DNA from: Microvirga alba | GTDB taxonomy: Bacteria > Pseudomonadota > Alphaproteobacteria > Rhizobiales > Beijerinckiaceae | Direction of reading: 5' to 3' | DNA length: 64,000 bases | Assembly (NCBI RefSeq): GCF_015694465.1 | Contig: NZ_JADQDO010000013.1 | Location: 1 to 64,000 of the forward strand | Shown here: positions 9,700 through 18,670 of the stretch, one piece after another | Layout: the number at the start of each line of letters is the position of its first letter | How positions within the stretch are numbered: the stretch's first letter is position 1 | Made by a program: the position numbers and the translations under genes | The notes under the pieces: model-generated | The model's input: the letters and a program-made list of their open reading frames with translations, nothing else | Database searches by the model: none | Told to the model about the DNA's origin: nothing

Positions 9700-9789
9700 G
9701 GAGGGGTGGCCGAGTGGTTTAAGGCAGCGGTCTTGAAAACCGCCGTGCGGGCAACCGTACCGTGGGTTCGAATCCCACCCCCTCCGCCA
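9700..9789 (+). tRNA. tRNA-Ser (anticodon UGA)
   Basis: A 90-base class II tRNA folds by eye. The acceptor GGAGGGG (9700-9706) pairs with CCCCTCC (9779-9785). The anticodon stem GCGGT/ACCGC (9727-9731 and 9739-9743) encloses loop CTTGAAA with anticodon TGA at 9734-9736. There is a long variable arm, a T-stem GTGGG/CCCAC, discriminator G and encoded CCA (9787-9789). The 3' end appears to have served as an integration target, since its last 14 bases recur at 45464-45477. Confidence 0.97.
9776..9789 (+). repeat. Putative attL (3' end of tRNA-Ser), 14-bp direct repeat
   Basis: The sequence caccccctccgcca ends the tRNA-Ser gene and is repeated exactly and in the same orientation at 45464-45477 beside the integrase gene. 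The match stops abruptly on both sides. P4-type integrases commonly use tRNA 3' ends, and the resulting direct repeats mark the ends of the inserted DNA. Confidence 0.65.
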
Positions 9790-10245
9790 TATAATATCGC
9801 AACGCCTTATAAAATAAGACGAAATTTCTTCGATGATTGGCGAAGCCCACACTTCGCCCCACATTTTTCATTCATTGCCATCCTAGTCGTCCCTTCTCAG
9901 ATTCCTGTAGTCCCGCGGATCGGAACTTGCGGCAGCCGTTGGCCTAGGGGCAAAGCGGGCCGTGAAGGTCAGGTCACCCGAACGCAATGTGATCGGCTTC
10001 ATTCCATCATATTTCGCTTCAGCGAGAGGCGACGTACTCCCCTCCTGCGTCGCTCCCTCCCCGGTTACGCGACCTTGAACCGCGCGGCGTCCCCGGCCTC
10101 CCCGGCCAGGCCGTCATCCAGGTCTCGGTCTCGTCCTCACAGGAGAGGACGACGGAACACTGGCGCCGAAAGAGGTCCTAACTGCGAGAAGCTTTATCAT
10201 AACGAACTCCGCTTTTTTGGGGCCCGCCTAGTTGTTTTCAGCTCT
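9790..10245. other. Intergenic region downstream of tRNA-Ser
   Basis: No supportable gene was found. The plus-strand frame across it is a continuation of a spurious ORF through the tRNA. If the island model holds, this is the left end of the inserted DNA. Confidence 0.4.
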
Positions 10246-12183
10246 TCAGAATCGTGTGACGAAGAGATAAACGGCCACGCAATAAAGCACTGGGAGCCAA
10301 GCCGCCCATGCGATCGTGACGAGCGACCATATGAAAAGAGCGCCCAGCAACACCCAAACGACAAAAAGCGCCGGCGCCCCAAAACTTGCTAAACGCAGCA
10401 GCCTGGGCTGAACGGCTTTCCATTCGGGCGGTGCCTCGCGGGGCGCATCGCTGGTCGGCGGTTCGCCCTTCACAATAAATCGCGCAATATCGTTCCAATG
10501 GGCTTCGCGAATGCCGGCTCCATGTGTCCCGACGACGAATTTGGCTTCGTGCAGGTCCGGATGGCGCGTCTCTCGCCGATGTTCGTCGAAACCATCGTAT
10601 CCGGCGCTTCCGATGTCGAACATTGCCGGGAACGTCTGAAACGCCTTCGCAAAAATGGCGACGACCCAATCCTTGGTGGCGACATAATTGAGAATCTTGT
10701 CGACCTGCCCAGGCGTGCTTGCTGATTTGTCGGGCAAGAGTGCGCTCCAGGGAAAGTCGCAACGCACGACGCTGCCCGCAAAAACGACATGATGGAATTT
10801 CGCCGCCGGATAGTGCAGCAGGGCGTGCCCCAGGAGATATGTGCCGTTCGAATGTCCGACATAAGAGAATTTTGCTTCAGGATAGAGGGCGCGCATCAAC
10901 ACGTAATGATCCATGAGCCAACCCGTCTTCCAATGGCGGACCCACGGCGCCACGAAAGGAAATATCGCGAAATAGCCATAGGTTCCCGTGAAGGAGCGAA
11001 ACACGCGCTGCTCGCGCTCGGCTTCTAGTTTGACGGCGCGCGCGATCTTGTGGGTCCAAAATCCCTTGTCGCGGATACCATGAATCACGAAAATAACGTC
11101 GGTGACCATGTCGTCAGGCGTGGCGGATAGCGTATCGGCCATGTGGGCGCGAGCGACGGCGATTTTTCTGAGATCGTCATGACTGTCGCCGGCGGCTTTC
11201 GCCAGCAACAGGAACCGCGCCTGATCCGCCAGAGTGAATTCTCGACAAATATCCGCGAGAGATTTGGCGCCCGGCGCCAAAACACTGCCGAGCGCGCCCT
11301 CAAGCATTTTGCGCTGGTCCTTGTCCGGCTTGCGCATATTTATCGCGCCATGATGCGTGGTGTCCGGCGTCTCGATCAGCACAAAGGACGCGTTGTCACC
11401 CTTGTGGACAACGATATCGACCGCATCATCCGGCGAAACCAGATCATCAATCGCGCCGAGCAGCTGAACCACGAAAATCGGAGGCACAGTCTCGCAAGTG
11501 GAGAACCGGCCCCCTCGACGGCGCAATTCGCGAGCGCGCGCCGCACGCTTTTCCACCAGCCGGCTAGATCTCATCAGAGCCAGCCATTCAAGTCGTGTTT
11601 GGACAATGAACGGCTGGCCTTGCCGCATGGCATACAAGGTCGGGACAGGCAGCCGGAGCATCGCGACGATCGCGCAATACCAGGAACCGAGCGTCCAGAA
11701 TGTCGACTGCCACCAATCGCGCGCGATTTCAGGTGCCCATCCACGACTCATTCCTGCCAGCAGAATGATCCGCTCAATGCTTCCGGCCCATGTCCTTTCG
11801 AGCCCTTTCAAGTCCTTTGCGAAAGGGGCCGAGGCGGTCTCGCCGTGCACGACTACGGCGACTTTGCGGGCGATCACAGCCCCACAACTATAGCCTACCA
11901 AAATGAGACGCTCGTAAACGCCGCCGTCGCCCCGCTTCTCGCGATCGGCAAGCGCCTTGTCGATTTCTTCGACGACATCGCGAACGATTTGCTCGACTGG
12001 AGTTGTCCTGAACAGACCGAAAAAGCCGCCGTAAGGCAAAACAGGTGCAAGGATGTCGATATCCTCGGATCGCTCCTCGACCGCCGTAAAAACTCCCTGC
12101 ATTTCTTCAGGGTTGCCATGAGGGCCATGCAACACAATGGCCAGTTCACGTCGGCTTCCGCGTTTTGTCAGCTGGGATTCCAT
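10246..12183 (-). CDS. Tandem alpha/beta-hydrolase-like protein with C-terminal membrane anchor
   Basis: The 645-residue protein has two alpha/beta-hydrolase-like halves. The first (about 1-270) has the oxyanion-side LHGPHG and nucleophile elbow GYSCG (Ser99). The second (about 350-590) has VIHGIRDKG and elbow GHSNG (Ser445), with a possible catalytic His in VVGTHGAG. The linker (about 270-350) is helical and charged. Residues about 600-645 form one or two hydrophobic membrane segments at the extreme C-terminus. The enzyme class (lipase or esterase) is inferred from fold signatures only. Nothing nearby suggests a pathway. Confidence 0.7.
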   Translation of the reverse strand: MESQLTKRGSRRELAIVLHGPHGNPEEMQGVFTAVEERSEDIDILAPVLPYGGFFGLFRTTPVEQIVRDVVEEIDKALADREKRGDGGVYERLILVGYSCGAVIARKVAVVVHGETASAPFAKDLKGLERTWAGSIERIILLAGMSRGWAPEIARDWWQSTFWTLGSWYCAIVAMLRLPVPTLYAMRQGQPFIVQTRLEWLALMRSSRLVEKRAARARELRRRGGRFSTCETVPPIFVVQLLGAIDDLVSPDDAVDIVVHKGDNASFVLIETPDTTHHGAINMRKPDKDQRKMLEGALGSVLAPGAKSLADICREFTLADQARFLLLAKAAGDSHDDLRKIAVARAHMADTLSATPDDMVTDVIFVIHGIRDKGFWTHKIARAVKLEAEREQRVFRSFTGTYGYFAIFPFVAPWVRHWKTGWLMDHYVLMRALYPEAKFSYVGHSNGTYLLGHALLHYPAAKFHHVVFAGSVVRCDFPWSALLPDKSASTPGQVDKILNYVATKDWVVAIFAKAFQTFPAMFDIGSAGYDGFDEHRRETRHPDLHEAKFVVGTHGAGIREAHWNDIARFIVKGEPPTSDAPREAPPEWKAVQPRLLRLASFGAPALFVVWVLLGALFIWSLVTIAWAAWLPVLYCVAVYLFVTRF

Positions 12184-12569
12184 CGGTTCGCTCCCCTGCG
12201 ATCAAAAGAGGAAAACGTATGCGAGCACGCCGTCTCCCGCGATTTCAGATGGATCGCCATGAGGAGACTGGTTTCGGCAGGGGTTTATTCCCGGCCTCGC
12301 CGCATTTTGTTAATTCGACGGAGCAAGCCGTAGCGCGCCAATTGCTATTCCACCATCGCACCTAACTCCGTGCACCCTATCTAGGGATAGTGAGCATAGT
12401 TGGAGAATTTCAGGAGAACGCAAGAGATCTTCAAGAACAGGCGCAAGGAAAGGCCCGTTGCTACCCATCGGTCGGGGGCCCGCGCTTCGCCAGCCTTGAG
12501 AATTTTGGACGATGTGTGCCCTTCTCACATGAAGCGCTGCACTTATCTTATAGAGCGCGGCTGTCGCAC
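12184..12569. other. Intergenic region without recognised features
   Basis: A 386-bp gap lies upstream of the tandem hydrolase and downstream of the small membrane protein gene. No convincing ORF, RNA or terminator was seen; it presumably contains the hydrolase promoter. Confidence 0.4.
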
Positions 12570-13088
12570 CTAAGATGTCTGGCTCGCGCTTCCGGTATCG
12601 ATGACCTTGGCTGTCCGGACGAAAAGCGCGTGAACCTTGGCCCAAAAATCACCGCCGAGCACGAAGAAGCTCGCGATCAGCATAAGGTCGCCTAGCACCT
12701 TAAGCCAGATATCGGATCCTGAATCGGGCCAATATTGCTCGGCATAAGGCTCCAACATCGCCGACACGAGCGGCAGGCAGAACATCACCAGCCCGATTGT
12801 ATATCGCGTGCGCCCCACCTCCGCCGGGAACAGCCCCCTCAAGAGGATATCCTTGAGTTGTAGGAAGCCCTCCTTTCCCATCACGGCCACACAGACGACC
12901 AGCATAACCTTGTTAGCAACGAAAATGGCCCCAGACATCGCTGCAATGCGAGCGGGCGGCGCCTGGAGCGCGGCAGCTAGCGGAACAAGCAGCCACAGCG
13001 CGAATGCAAGGACGAAAATCGTGATTCCGAGTTTACATCGTCGCCCGGTGAGCGTGGACGGCTCCAACTCATGACGGAAAGTTTTCAT
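12570..13088 (-). CDS. Small four-TM membrane protein (transporter-suffix-domain-like)
   Basis: This 172-residue protein shows about four hydrophobic segments: LGITIFVLAFALWLLVP, a middle IAAMSGAIFVANKVMLVV, YTIGLVMFCLPLVSAML and a C-terminal VLGDLMLIASFFVLGG. The pattern, with a GKEGF loop, resembles the 'transporter suffix domain' proteins, a small family often listed next to transporters but without a defined function. It is a single-gene unit on the minus strand. The assignment is from memory of the pattern and the function is unknown. Confidence 0.65.
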   Translation of the reverse strand: MKTFRHELEPSTLTGRRCKLGITIFVLAFALWLLVPLAAALQAPPARIAAMSGAIFVANKVMLVVCVAVMGKEGFLQLKDILLRGLFPAEVGRTRYTIGLVMFCLPLVSAMLEPYAEQYWPDSGSDIWLKVLGDLMLIASFFVLGGDFWAKVHALFVRTAKVIDTGSASQTS

Positions 13089-13274
13089 GTTTGTTCTCCA
13101 GCAGCGCTTTCGGAGACGAGATCGTTACACGCGCAAACAGGGTGCCCAACTAGCCCGATCCTCACTTTCGAAATAACGCGCGAACTCGAAATCGGGACGG
13201 CGTCGCGGAGCCTGGTACCTGAAACAAAGGACCACGTCGGCTGTTAATCGTGCTGGTATCCTGGAGAATGGATC

Positions 13275-13736
13275 ATGTCCCTCCACGCCTCGGCGACAGA
13301 GGCAGCCGAGTCATTGCGGCGCCAAGAGCGACGTCATGAGAAGTATGAGCGTTTGGTCAGCGTGACGCTCGCGCTGCCCAGACTCAAGGTTGCCGTCGCG
13401 CACCCATGCGACGTGGCCTCGCTCGATGCCGTGATGGAAGCCGTCGAGATGGGCCTGATCGAACCCATTCTCGTCGGCCCGCGCGACAAGATCGCGGCTG
13501 CGGCTAAGGACTTAGGCGGGGACATCTCCGCTCTGACGATCATCGACGCGCCGCACAGCCACGCCTCGGCGCACCAAGCTGTCGGCCTCGTCCGGGCGGG
13601 CAAGGCCGAAGCCCTCATGAAAGGGAGCCTCCACACCGACGAGTTGATGAGCGCCGTGGTGCAGAAGGAAGGCGGCCTCAGAACCGCGCGCCGGATAATG
13701 ACGCCCGCGCGAGGGCGCGATCATGAGCGAAGCTAA
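13275..13736 (+). pseudogene. 3'-truncated phosphate acetyl/butyryltransferase
   Basis: The first ~145 residues match the N-terminal part of the phosphotransacetylase family (also the C-terminal domain of bifunctional enoyl-CoA hydratase/Pta proteins): VAVAHPCDVASLDAV, a LVGPRDKI stretch, and MKGSLHTDELMSAVV followed by GGLRTARRI. Full-length members need about 300 residues. Here homology stops after ARRI and the frame ends within about twelve unrelated residues, right at the 3' end of the convergent cax gene. A deletion probably removed the catalytic half. A good start with GGAG upstream remains. Confidence 0.75.
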
Positions 13737-13745
13737 ACGCGACCT

Positions 13746-14825
13746 CTACGGACTCGATGGCACGCCCGGATCTGGCAGAAAGAAATACGTTACAGCGAGG
13801 ATCAGATAGACGGCAAGGAGTTGAACGCCCTTCAGCCAGTCCGACCGTCCGTCCCCTGCCACCTGCCCCGTAATCAACACCGACAGCAGAACGATAAGGA
13901 CCATTCCTGCCGGAAAGGTGAGGTTCATCGGAGCTGGTCCGATGACAAGGCTGACGAGCACGAGGACGGGGGCGACGAACAACGCGACCTGCACGCTCGA
14001 GCCAATGGCAATCGAGAGGGAGAGGTCCATCCGGTTTTTGATCGCGGCGGTGACCGACGTCGCGTGTTCGGCGGCATTTCCGAGTATTGCCACGATGAAC
14101 ACGCCGACGAACGCTTTGCTGAGGCCGGACTCTTTGGCGACCGGATCGATGGCGCCGACCAAGATCTCGCTCATCCATGCGATCATCACCGTCGCCGCCG
14201 CGAGCACGAGTGCCGCCCGGCCGGCGCTCCACGGCGGGGTGGACACCTCTCTTTCTTCAGCATCGTGTGTTCCGGTGAAAAGGGCGGAATGCGTCACGAG
14301 GGAAAACACCAGAAACAGGCAATACACCGCCAGAAGCACCACCGAGATAGTGATACTGAGCCCCCCAAGGCTTCCGGAGCTTCGCTGTCCAACGGCCACG
14401 TTATAGACGGCCGGAAGGATCAGGCCGATCGCTGCCAGCGTCAGCATCGTGGCCTGGGAGCGTGCTGCCACCGCATTGAAATGCTGCTCGGGGTGCCGCA
14501 GGCCTCCGGCGAGCATGGACGCTCCCAGGACCAGCAGGATGTTGCCGACAATCGATCCTGCGATGGAGGCCTTGACGACGTCATGGAGTCCGGCGCGCAA
14601 AGCCGCGATCGCGATGATGAGTTCTGCCGCATTGCCGAAGGTCGCGTTGAGCAGGCCGCCAATCCCCTCGCCCATCCGCTCCGCGAGATGCTCGGTCGCC
14701 TGCCCCATCCATGCGGCAAGCGGAAGGATCGCGAGGGAGGACGCAATGAACAGGAGCAGATGTTTGGCGGGAGCAAGCCATTCGAGCGCAATCGTCACCG
14801 GGATGAATATGAGGAGCCAGTTCAT
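13746..14825 (-). CDS. Calcium/proton exchanger (CaCA superfamily, Cax type)
   Basis: A 359-residue, roughly eleven-segment inner-membrane antiporter. The two inverted cation-binding repeats are visible: GNAAELIIAIAALRAG (about residues 64-79) and GNAAEHATSVTAAIKNR (about residues 247-263). It is expected to export Ca2+ (or other divalent cations) in exchange for protons. It is followed closely upstream on the same strand by a SulP transporter. Its 3' end abuts the truncated phosphotransacetylase gene, a likely rearrangement joint. Confidence 0.9.
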   Translation of the reverse strand: MNWLLIFIPVTIALEWLAPAKHLLLFIASSLAILPLAAWMGQATEHLAERMGEGIGGLLNATFGNAAELIIAIAALRAGLHDVVKASIAGSIVGNILLVLGASMLAGGLRHPEQHFNAVAARSQATMLTLAAIGLILPAVYNVAVGQRSSGSLGGLSITISVVLLAVYCLFLVFSLVTHSALFTGTHDAEEREVSTPPWSAGRAALVLAAATVMIAWMSEILVGAIDPVAKESGLSKAFVGVFIVAILGNAAEHATSVTAAIKNRMDLSLSIAIGSSVQVALFVAPVLVLVSLVIGPAPMNLTFPAGMVLIVLLSVLITGQVAGDGRSDWLKGVQLLAVYLILAVTYFFLPDPGVPSSP

Positions 14826-14871
14826 GAAAAAACTCCACCCGCACTTTGCGCTCGATTGGATCTCGGTTTCG

Positions 14872-16638
14872 TCACGAGTGCCTCTCCTCCGGCGTGGGCC
14901 ACTCGACCAAATGAGTTTCGAGATAGCTGCTCACGGCGGCATCAATGGTTGGGAAGAAGGAGTTCTCGCCAAGCTCGGAGAGCAGACCGAACCGCCGCAA
15001 TTTATCCTTCACGGGATCCTTGAGTTCCGCGAACAGCAAATCGATTCCGGCCGCGTGTAAGGCGTCGTTCAGCTCAGCGAGGGTGTCGGCGGCGGTGACA
15101 TCCACGCTGGTGACCGGTTCCGCGGCAACGACGAGCCAAAGGACCGGCGTCGGTGATTGCGCAGCCGCTTCCATGACACGTTCGCGAAAGAACTCGGCAT
15201 TGGCAAAGAACAGGGGCGCATCCCACCGGAACAGGACGAGACCAGGAATCTGCCGGGCGTGAGGGTAGCGTTTGAGGTCGTGGAAACCCATGACGCCCTC
15301 CGCATGGCCCAACACCGCGGAATGCGGCCGCCAGCCGTCCCACAGGAATTCGATCACGGCAATTCCGACCGCAAGGCCGATGCCGGGGATGGCGCCTAGA
15401 ACGGCGACACCGACGAAGCACACAATTGACAGCCAGAACTCCCACGGCTGCATACGATAGATGCGGAGGAGGCCTTCGATCTCGATGAGGCCAATAGCGG
15501 ACGCAATGACCACGGCTGCGAGCGCGGTTGAAGGCAAATGCTGGAGAAGGTTGGGGGCTGCGATCAGCAGGATTGCCACTGCCATCGCACCGACAACTCC
15601 GGTCAGTTGTGTGCGCGCGCCGGCTGCCTCCGCCACTGGAGTGCGGGAAGAACTGCTGCTAATCGGGAAACCCTGGAAGAAACCAGCCGCCAAATTGGCA
15701 GCGCCGAGCCCAATCATCTCCTGGTTCGGATCGACAGCAACACCGGTTCTGGCAGCATAGACGCGCGAAAGAACGCTCGTGTCGGCGAAGGACACGAGCG
15801 CGACGGCAGCGCCACCGATGAGGATGGGCGCGAGATCCGTGTAAGTGACCCAAGGGATTGAGAAGGCTGGCAGGCCCTGAGGGAGTGGGCCGAGCACTGC
15901 AACCCCAGCGCGCGCAGACAGATCGAGCACGCTGACGACCAGCGTTGCGGCTACCACCGCGATCAGGATGCCCGGCACGCGTGGCGCTTTCTTGAGAAGC
16001 AGGATCGCCGCGAGGGCCGCCGCTCCGATAGCGAGCGCGGTCCAGTTCGTCTTGCCGGCGACGATGGCGGTGCCGATGGCCCACAGATTCCTGAGAGGCC
16101 CGTCACTCTCGATCGAGAACCCGAAGAGCTTCGGGAGTTGGCTGATGAGAACTGTCAGCGCGATGCCGTTCATGTAGCCATAGCGAATGGGCTTCGACAG
16201 CAGTTCCGTGATGAAGCCGAGGCGCGCGACGCCCGCGAGAACGCACACGCTCCCCGAGACCACCGCCATCAGGCTGGCGATGGCTAGCCCTCTGTTCGGG
16301 TCTCCGCCTGACAGGGGCATAACAACGCCCAGTATGATGGCAGCGAGCGATGAATCGGGGCCCAAAACGAGAATACGGCTGGGGCCGAAGAGCGCGTAGA
16401 CGAGCAACGGCACAATTGTTGCATAAAGGCCATAGATGCCGGGCACGCCGGAAGCCACCGCATACGCAATCCCGACGGGCACCAGCATCGTCGTCAGGAC
16501 GAGACCTGCAAAGATGTCATGCGGGAGCCAGCCGAGCTTATACTCACGCACCGTGGCAAGCCCCGGCACCCAGCGGATCCACGTGGCCGGTATCATACGG
16601 CATCTCGCGAGAGGGAGCCAACCGAGAGCGAAATCCAT
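14872..16638 (-). CDS. SulP family inorganic anion transporter with STAS domain
   Basis: The 588-residue protein begins with the SLC26/SulP transmembrane core (MLVPVGIAYAVASGVPGIYGLY; GPSRILVLGPDSSLAA; a GLGAANLAAGFFQGFPISSS-like segment). It ends with a cytoplasmic STAS domain containing FFANAEFFRERV and EPVTSVDVTAADTL. The family moves sulfate, bicarbonate, chloride or dicarboxylates; the substrate cannot be told here. It lies 46 bases upstream of the cax gene on the same strand and may be co-transcribed. Confidence 0.92.
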   Translation of the reverse strand: MDFALGWLPLARCRMIPATWIRWVPGLATVREYKLGWLPHDIFAGLVLTTMLVPVGIAYAVASGVPGIYGLYATIVPLLVYALFGPSRILVLGPDSSLAAIILGVVMPLSGGDPNRGLAIASLMAVVSGSVCVLAGVARLGFITELLSKPIRYGYMNGIALTVLISQLPKLFGFSIESDGPLRNLWAIGTAIVAGKTNWTALAIGAAALAAILLLKKAPRVPGILIAVVAATLVVSVLDLSARAGVAVLGPLPQGLPAFSIPWVTYTDLAPILIGGAAVALVSFADTSVLSRVYAARTGVAVDPNQEMIGLGAANLAAGFFQGFPISSSSSRTPVAEAAGARTQLTGVVGAMAVAILLIAAPNLLQHLPSTALAAVVIASAIGLIEIEGLLRIYRMQPWEFWLSIVCFVGVAVLGAIPGIGLAVGIAVIEFLWDGWRPHSAVLGHAEGVMGFHDLKRYPHARQIPGLVLFRWDAPLFFANAEFFRERVMEAAAQSPTPVLWLVVAAEPVTSVDVTAADTLAELNDALHAAGIDLLFAELKDPVKDKLRRFGLLSELGENSFFPTIDAAVSSYLETHLVEWPTPEERHS

Positions 16639-16889
16639 CTCATGCCCGGCACCATTGTCCTGCGCCGCTTCTCATCTCCATGCATGTGGCGCGGAAGCCG
16701 AGGAAGGAAAGTCACTCCACCACTCTGATGGAATGCACGGCATTTTGATCCCCCGAGTTTCTAATGCTGGACCCTGGGAATTCTGATAAGTTAACCGCTG
16801 AGCGCTTGGGAGCATGGCCTCTCGCACTTCCAAGCGTCGAACATCGCTCTCTACATGTCTGATGGCGCTCGGCGTCAAAGGAGGTCGCG

Positions 16890-17312
16890 ATGAGCGTTCG
16901 CGTCACGATCGGTTTCGTCGCATTCAGCCTCGCGCTGTGGTCCTTGGCTTCGGACGGACATGCCGCAAGACTTAGCCTTTCCGCATTTCAAGGCGCCTGG
17001 CTGGAACCGAGCCTCGCCTGCGAGGCCGTCTATTCCCCCGGCGGGAGAAGCGCCTCGTTCAAAAAACCTCTGAATATTTTCGCGCCAGCCTTCGTCGGGT
17101 CCGGAAACCGACTGATGACGCCCCAGGCCTCCTGCCGCATCCTCTCTGTCCAACCCGAGAGCGGAAACCGTCAGACCCTCAACATGCACTGCGCGAATTC
17201 TATCGCCGCAAACGAGGTAAAGGTGATCATGTCACCATCGCCTGACGGTGGTCTTGCGCGCTACTTCAATGAACAGGACAGGACCGGGACTATCTACCGG
17301 CGCTGTCGATAG
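16890..17312 (+). CDS. Secreted hypothetical protein
   Basis: A 140-residue protein with a clear Sec-type signal peptide (VTIGFVAFSLALWSLAS, possible cleavage near HAA). The mature part has three or four cysteines (LACEAV, ASCRIL, MHCANS, RRCR), which may form disulfides in the periplasm. The start is well supported by AAAGGAGGTCGCG immediately before the ATG at 16890, a near-perfect Shine-Dalgarno. No family is recognised. Its stop directly abuts the convergent RND fragment. Confidence 0.7.
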   Translation: MSVRVTIGFVAFSLALWSLASDGHAARLSLSAFQGAWLEPSLACEAVYSPGGRSASFKKPLNIFAPAFVGSGNRLMTPQASCRILSVQPESGNRQTLNMHCANSIAANEVKVIMSPSPDGGLARYFNEQDRTGTIYRRCR

Positions 17313-17645
17313 CTATTCCCGATCCGGCGCTCTTGCGACCACCTTTTCCTCTAAATCCTGCTCGGCCATCCCGTGCGCGGACGGCGGCGTCTCCGTAGGT
17401 TTCCCCACCTTGAGGCCGCCAATTCCCTTCACCTTCTCGCGAAGCGCCTGGAACATCACGTAAAGCGGTGGGATTGCGAAGATCCCGACGAAAGAAGCGA
17501 GGATCATCCCGCCAAACACGGGCGTTCCGACATTGCGCCGAGCCAACTCCGACGCACCAGTCGCCACCACCAGCGGATAAAGGCCCAGGATGAAGGCAAG
17601 CGACGTCATTATGACCGGGCGGAACCGCAGTCGCGCCCTGCCCCC
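17313..17645 (-). pseudogene. C-terminal fragment of an RND efflux permease
   Basis: The minus-strand frame reads ARLRFRPVIMTSLAFILG, GLYPLVVATGASE and NVGTPVFGGMILAS followed by FVPPLYV-like sequence, the classic end of an HAE1/AcrB-type inner-membrane pump. Only about 110 of the roughly 1030 residues are present. The frame is lost near 17645, just outside the left end of the IS5-type element, and the rest of the gene is not on the far side. Insertion with an adjacent deletion is the likely cause. Confidence 0.8.
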
Positions 17646-17678
17646 GCCACAGTCCGCTTATGCCCGACGAGCAGACTA

Positions 17679-18516
17679 GGGTCCGGACCCATAAACTGAT
17701 TGGCGCCGCCGGGTCGGTACGATTCACGGCTTCCGGGAGGAAGCGAAGATGAATCGGGACCGTTTTTGGCTTACAGAAGCGCAATTCGCGCGGATCGAGC
17801 CGCATTTGCCCACGGATACGCGCGGGAAGCCTCGTGTTGACGACCGCCGGGTGATCAGCGGCATCGTCCATGTCCTGAAGTCAGGCGGGCGTTGGATCGA
17901 TGCGCCGCCCGACTACGGGCCGCGCAAGACGCTCTACAACCGCTATGTCCGGTGGGCCGCCAGAGGTGTCTGGGTCGATCTCTTCCATGCCTTGGCAAGC
18001 GCCGGCGGTCCTCCGGCCCAGGTGCTCATCGATTCCTCCGCCGTGAAGGCGCATCGCTCGGCCTCGGGTGGAAAAGGGGGGAGCGCTGCCAAGCCATCGG
18101 CCGCTCGCGCGGCGGCCGCACGACCAAAATCCACGCGTTAGCCGATCGCGACTGCCGGCCCATCGCCTTCCTGCTCACCGGCGGACAAGTCGCTGATTGC
18201 ACGGCCGGATCGGCCCTGCTGAAGCAGATGCCGCCGGCGCGCGTCCTCCATGGCGACAAGGGCTACGACAGTAACGCCATTCGCCGGCAGATTGAGGAGA
18301 ACGGCACGATGCCCAACATCCCGCCCAAGGCGAATAGGCGCTGGAAGAACTGCTTCTCGCCCACCCTCTACCGCGACCGCAACGCCATCGAGCGCATGTT
18401 CTGTCGCCTAAAAGACTTCCGCCGCGTCGCCACGCGATACGACCGCCTCGCCGTCAACTTCCTCGCCGCCGTCTGCATCGCAGCAACCGTCAGCTACTGG
18501 TTATGAGTCCGAACCC
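17679..18516 (+). mobile_element. IS5 family (IS427-type) insertion sequence
   Basis: The ends show imperfect inverted repeats: GGGTCCGGACCCATAA at 17679 and, on the reverse strand from 18516, GGGTTCGGACTCATAA. The element is 838 bp, normal for the IS427 group, and is bounded by TA on both sides (17677-17678 and 18517-18518), consistent with the short target duplication of this group. It encloses a two-frame DDE transposase. It sits against the truncated RND gene. Confidence 0.88.
17749..18506 (+). CDS. IS5/IS427-type transposase, two frames joined by a -1 frameshift
   Basis: The first frame (17749-18141) encodes the N-terminal DUF4096-like part and the first catalytic Asp in VLIDSSAVKAHR. 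The second frame (-1) carries LHGDKGYDS with the second Asp and DRNAIERMFCRLKDFRR with the Glu. The frames overlap at an A4G6 run (18072-18081), where a -1 slip continues as ERCQAIGRSRGG. A fused product of about 250 residues has all three DDE residues. Programmed frameshifting is known for this IS group, so the element may still be active. Confidence 0.85.
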
Positions 18517-18617
18517 TAAGGCGCTACTTCAGCTTCGTGCCAGTAGCAGACCTTCAGGACTATTCCGCTAGATCGTCGGTCTCCATCGGATCGATTTAGT
18601 ATCCAACAAAGTTCGTT

Positions 18618-18660
18618 CCCCAAAATGAAAAGACGAGAGGCTGCACCGCAACCTCTCGTC
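18618..18660 (-). terminator. Rho-independent terminator after the amino-acid binding protein gene
   Basis: A 9-bp stem GACGAGAGG/CCTCTCGTC (18632-18660, 11-base loop) is followed on the minus strand by a T-rich stretch (TCTTTTCATTTT). It lies 11 bases past the stop of the binding-protein gene. Confidence 0.75.
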
Positions 18661-18670
18661 CAAAGCGATA

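Noticed and set aside
9388-10392. 334-codon plus-strand open frame
   Set aside because: It reads straight through the tRNA-Ser gene and overlaps the end of the tandem hydrolase; composition is Arg/Ser-rich with no family features.
13821-15023. 400-codon plus-strand frame antisense to the cax gene
   Set aside because: Shadow frame with Asp/Arg/His-rich content opposite transmembrane segments.
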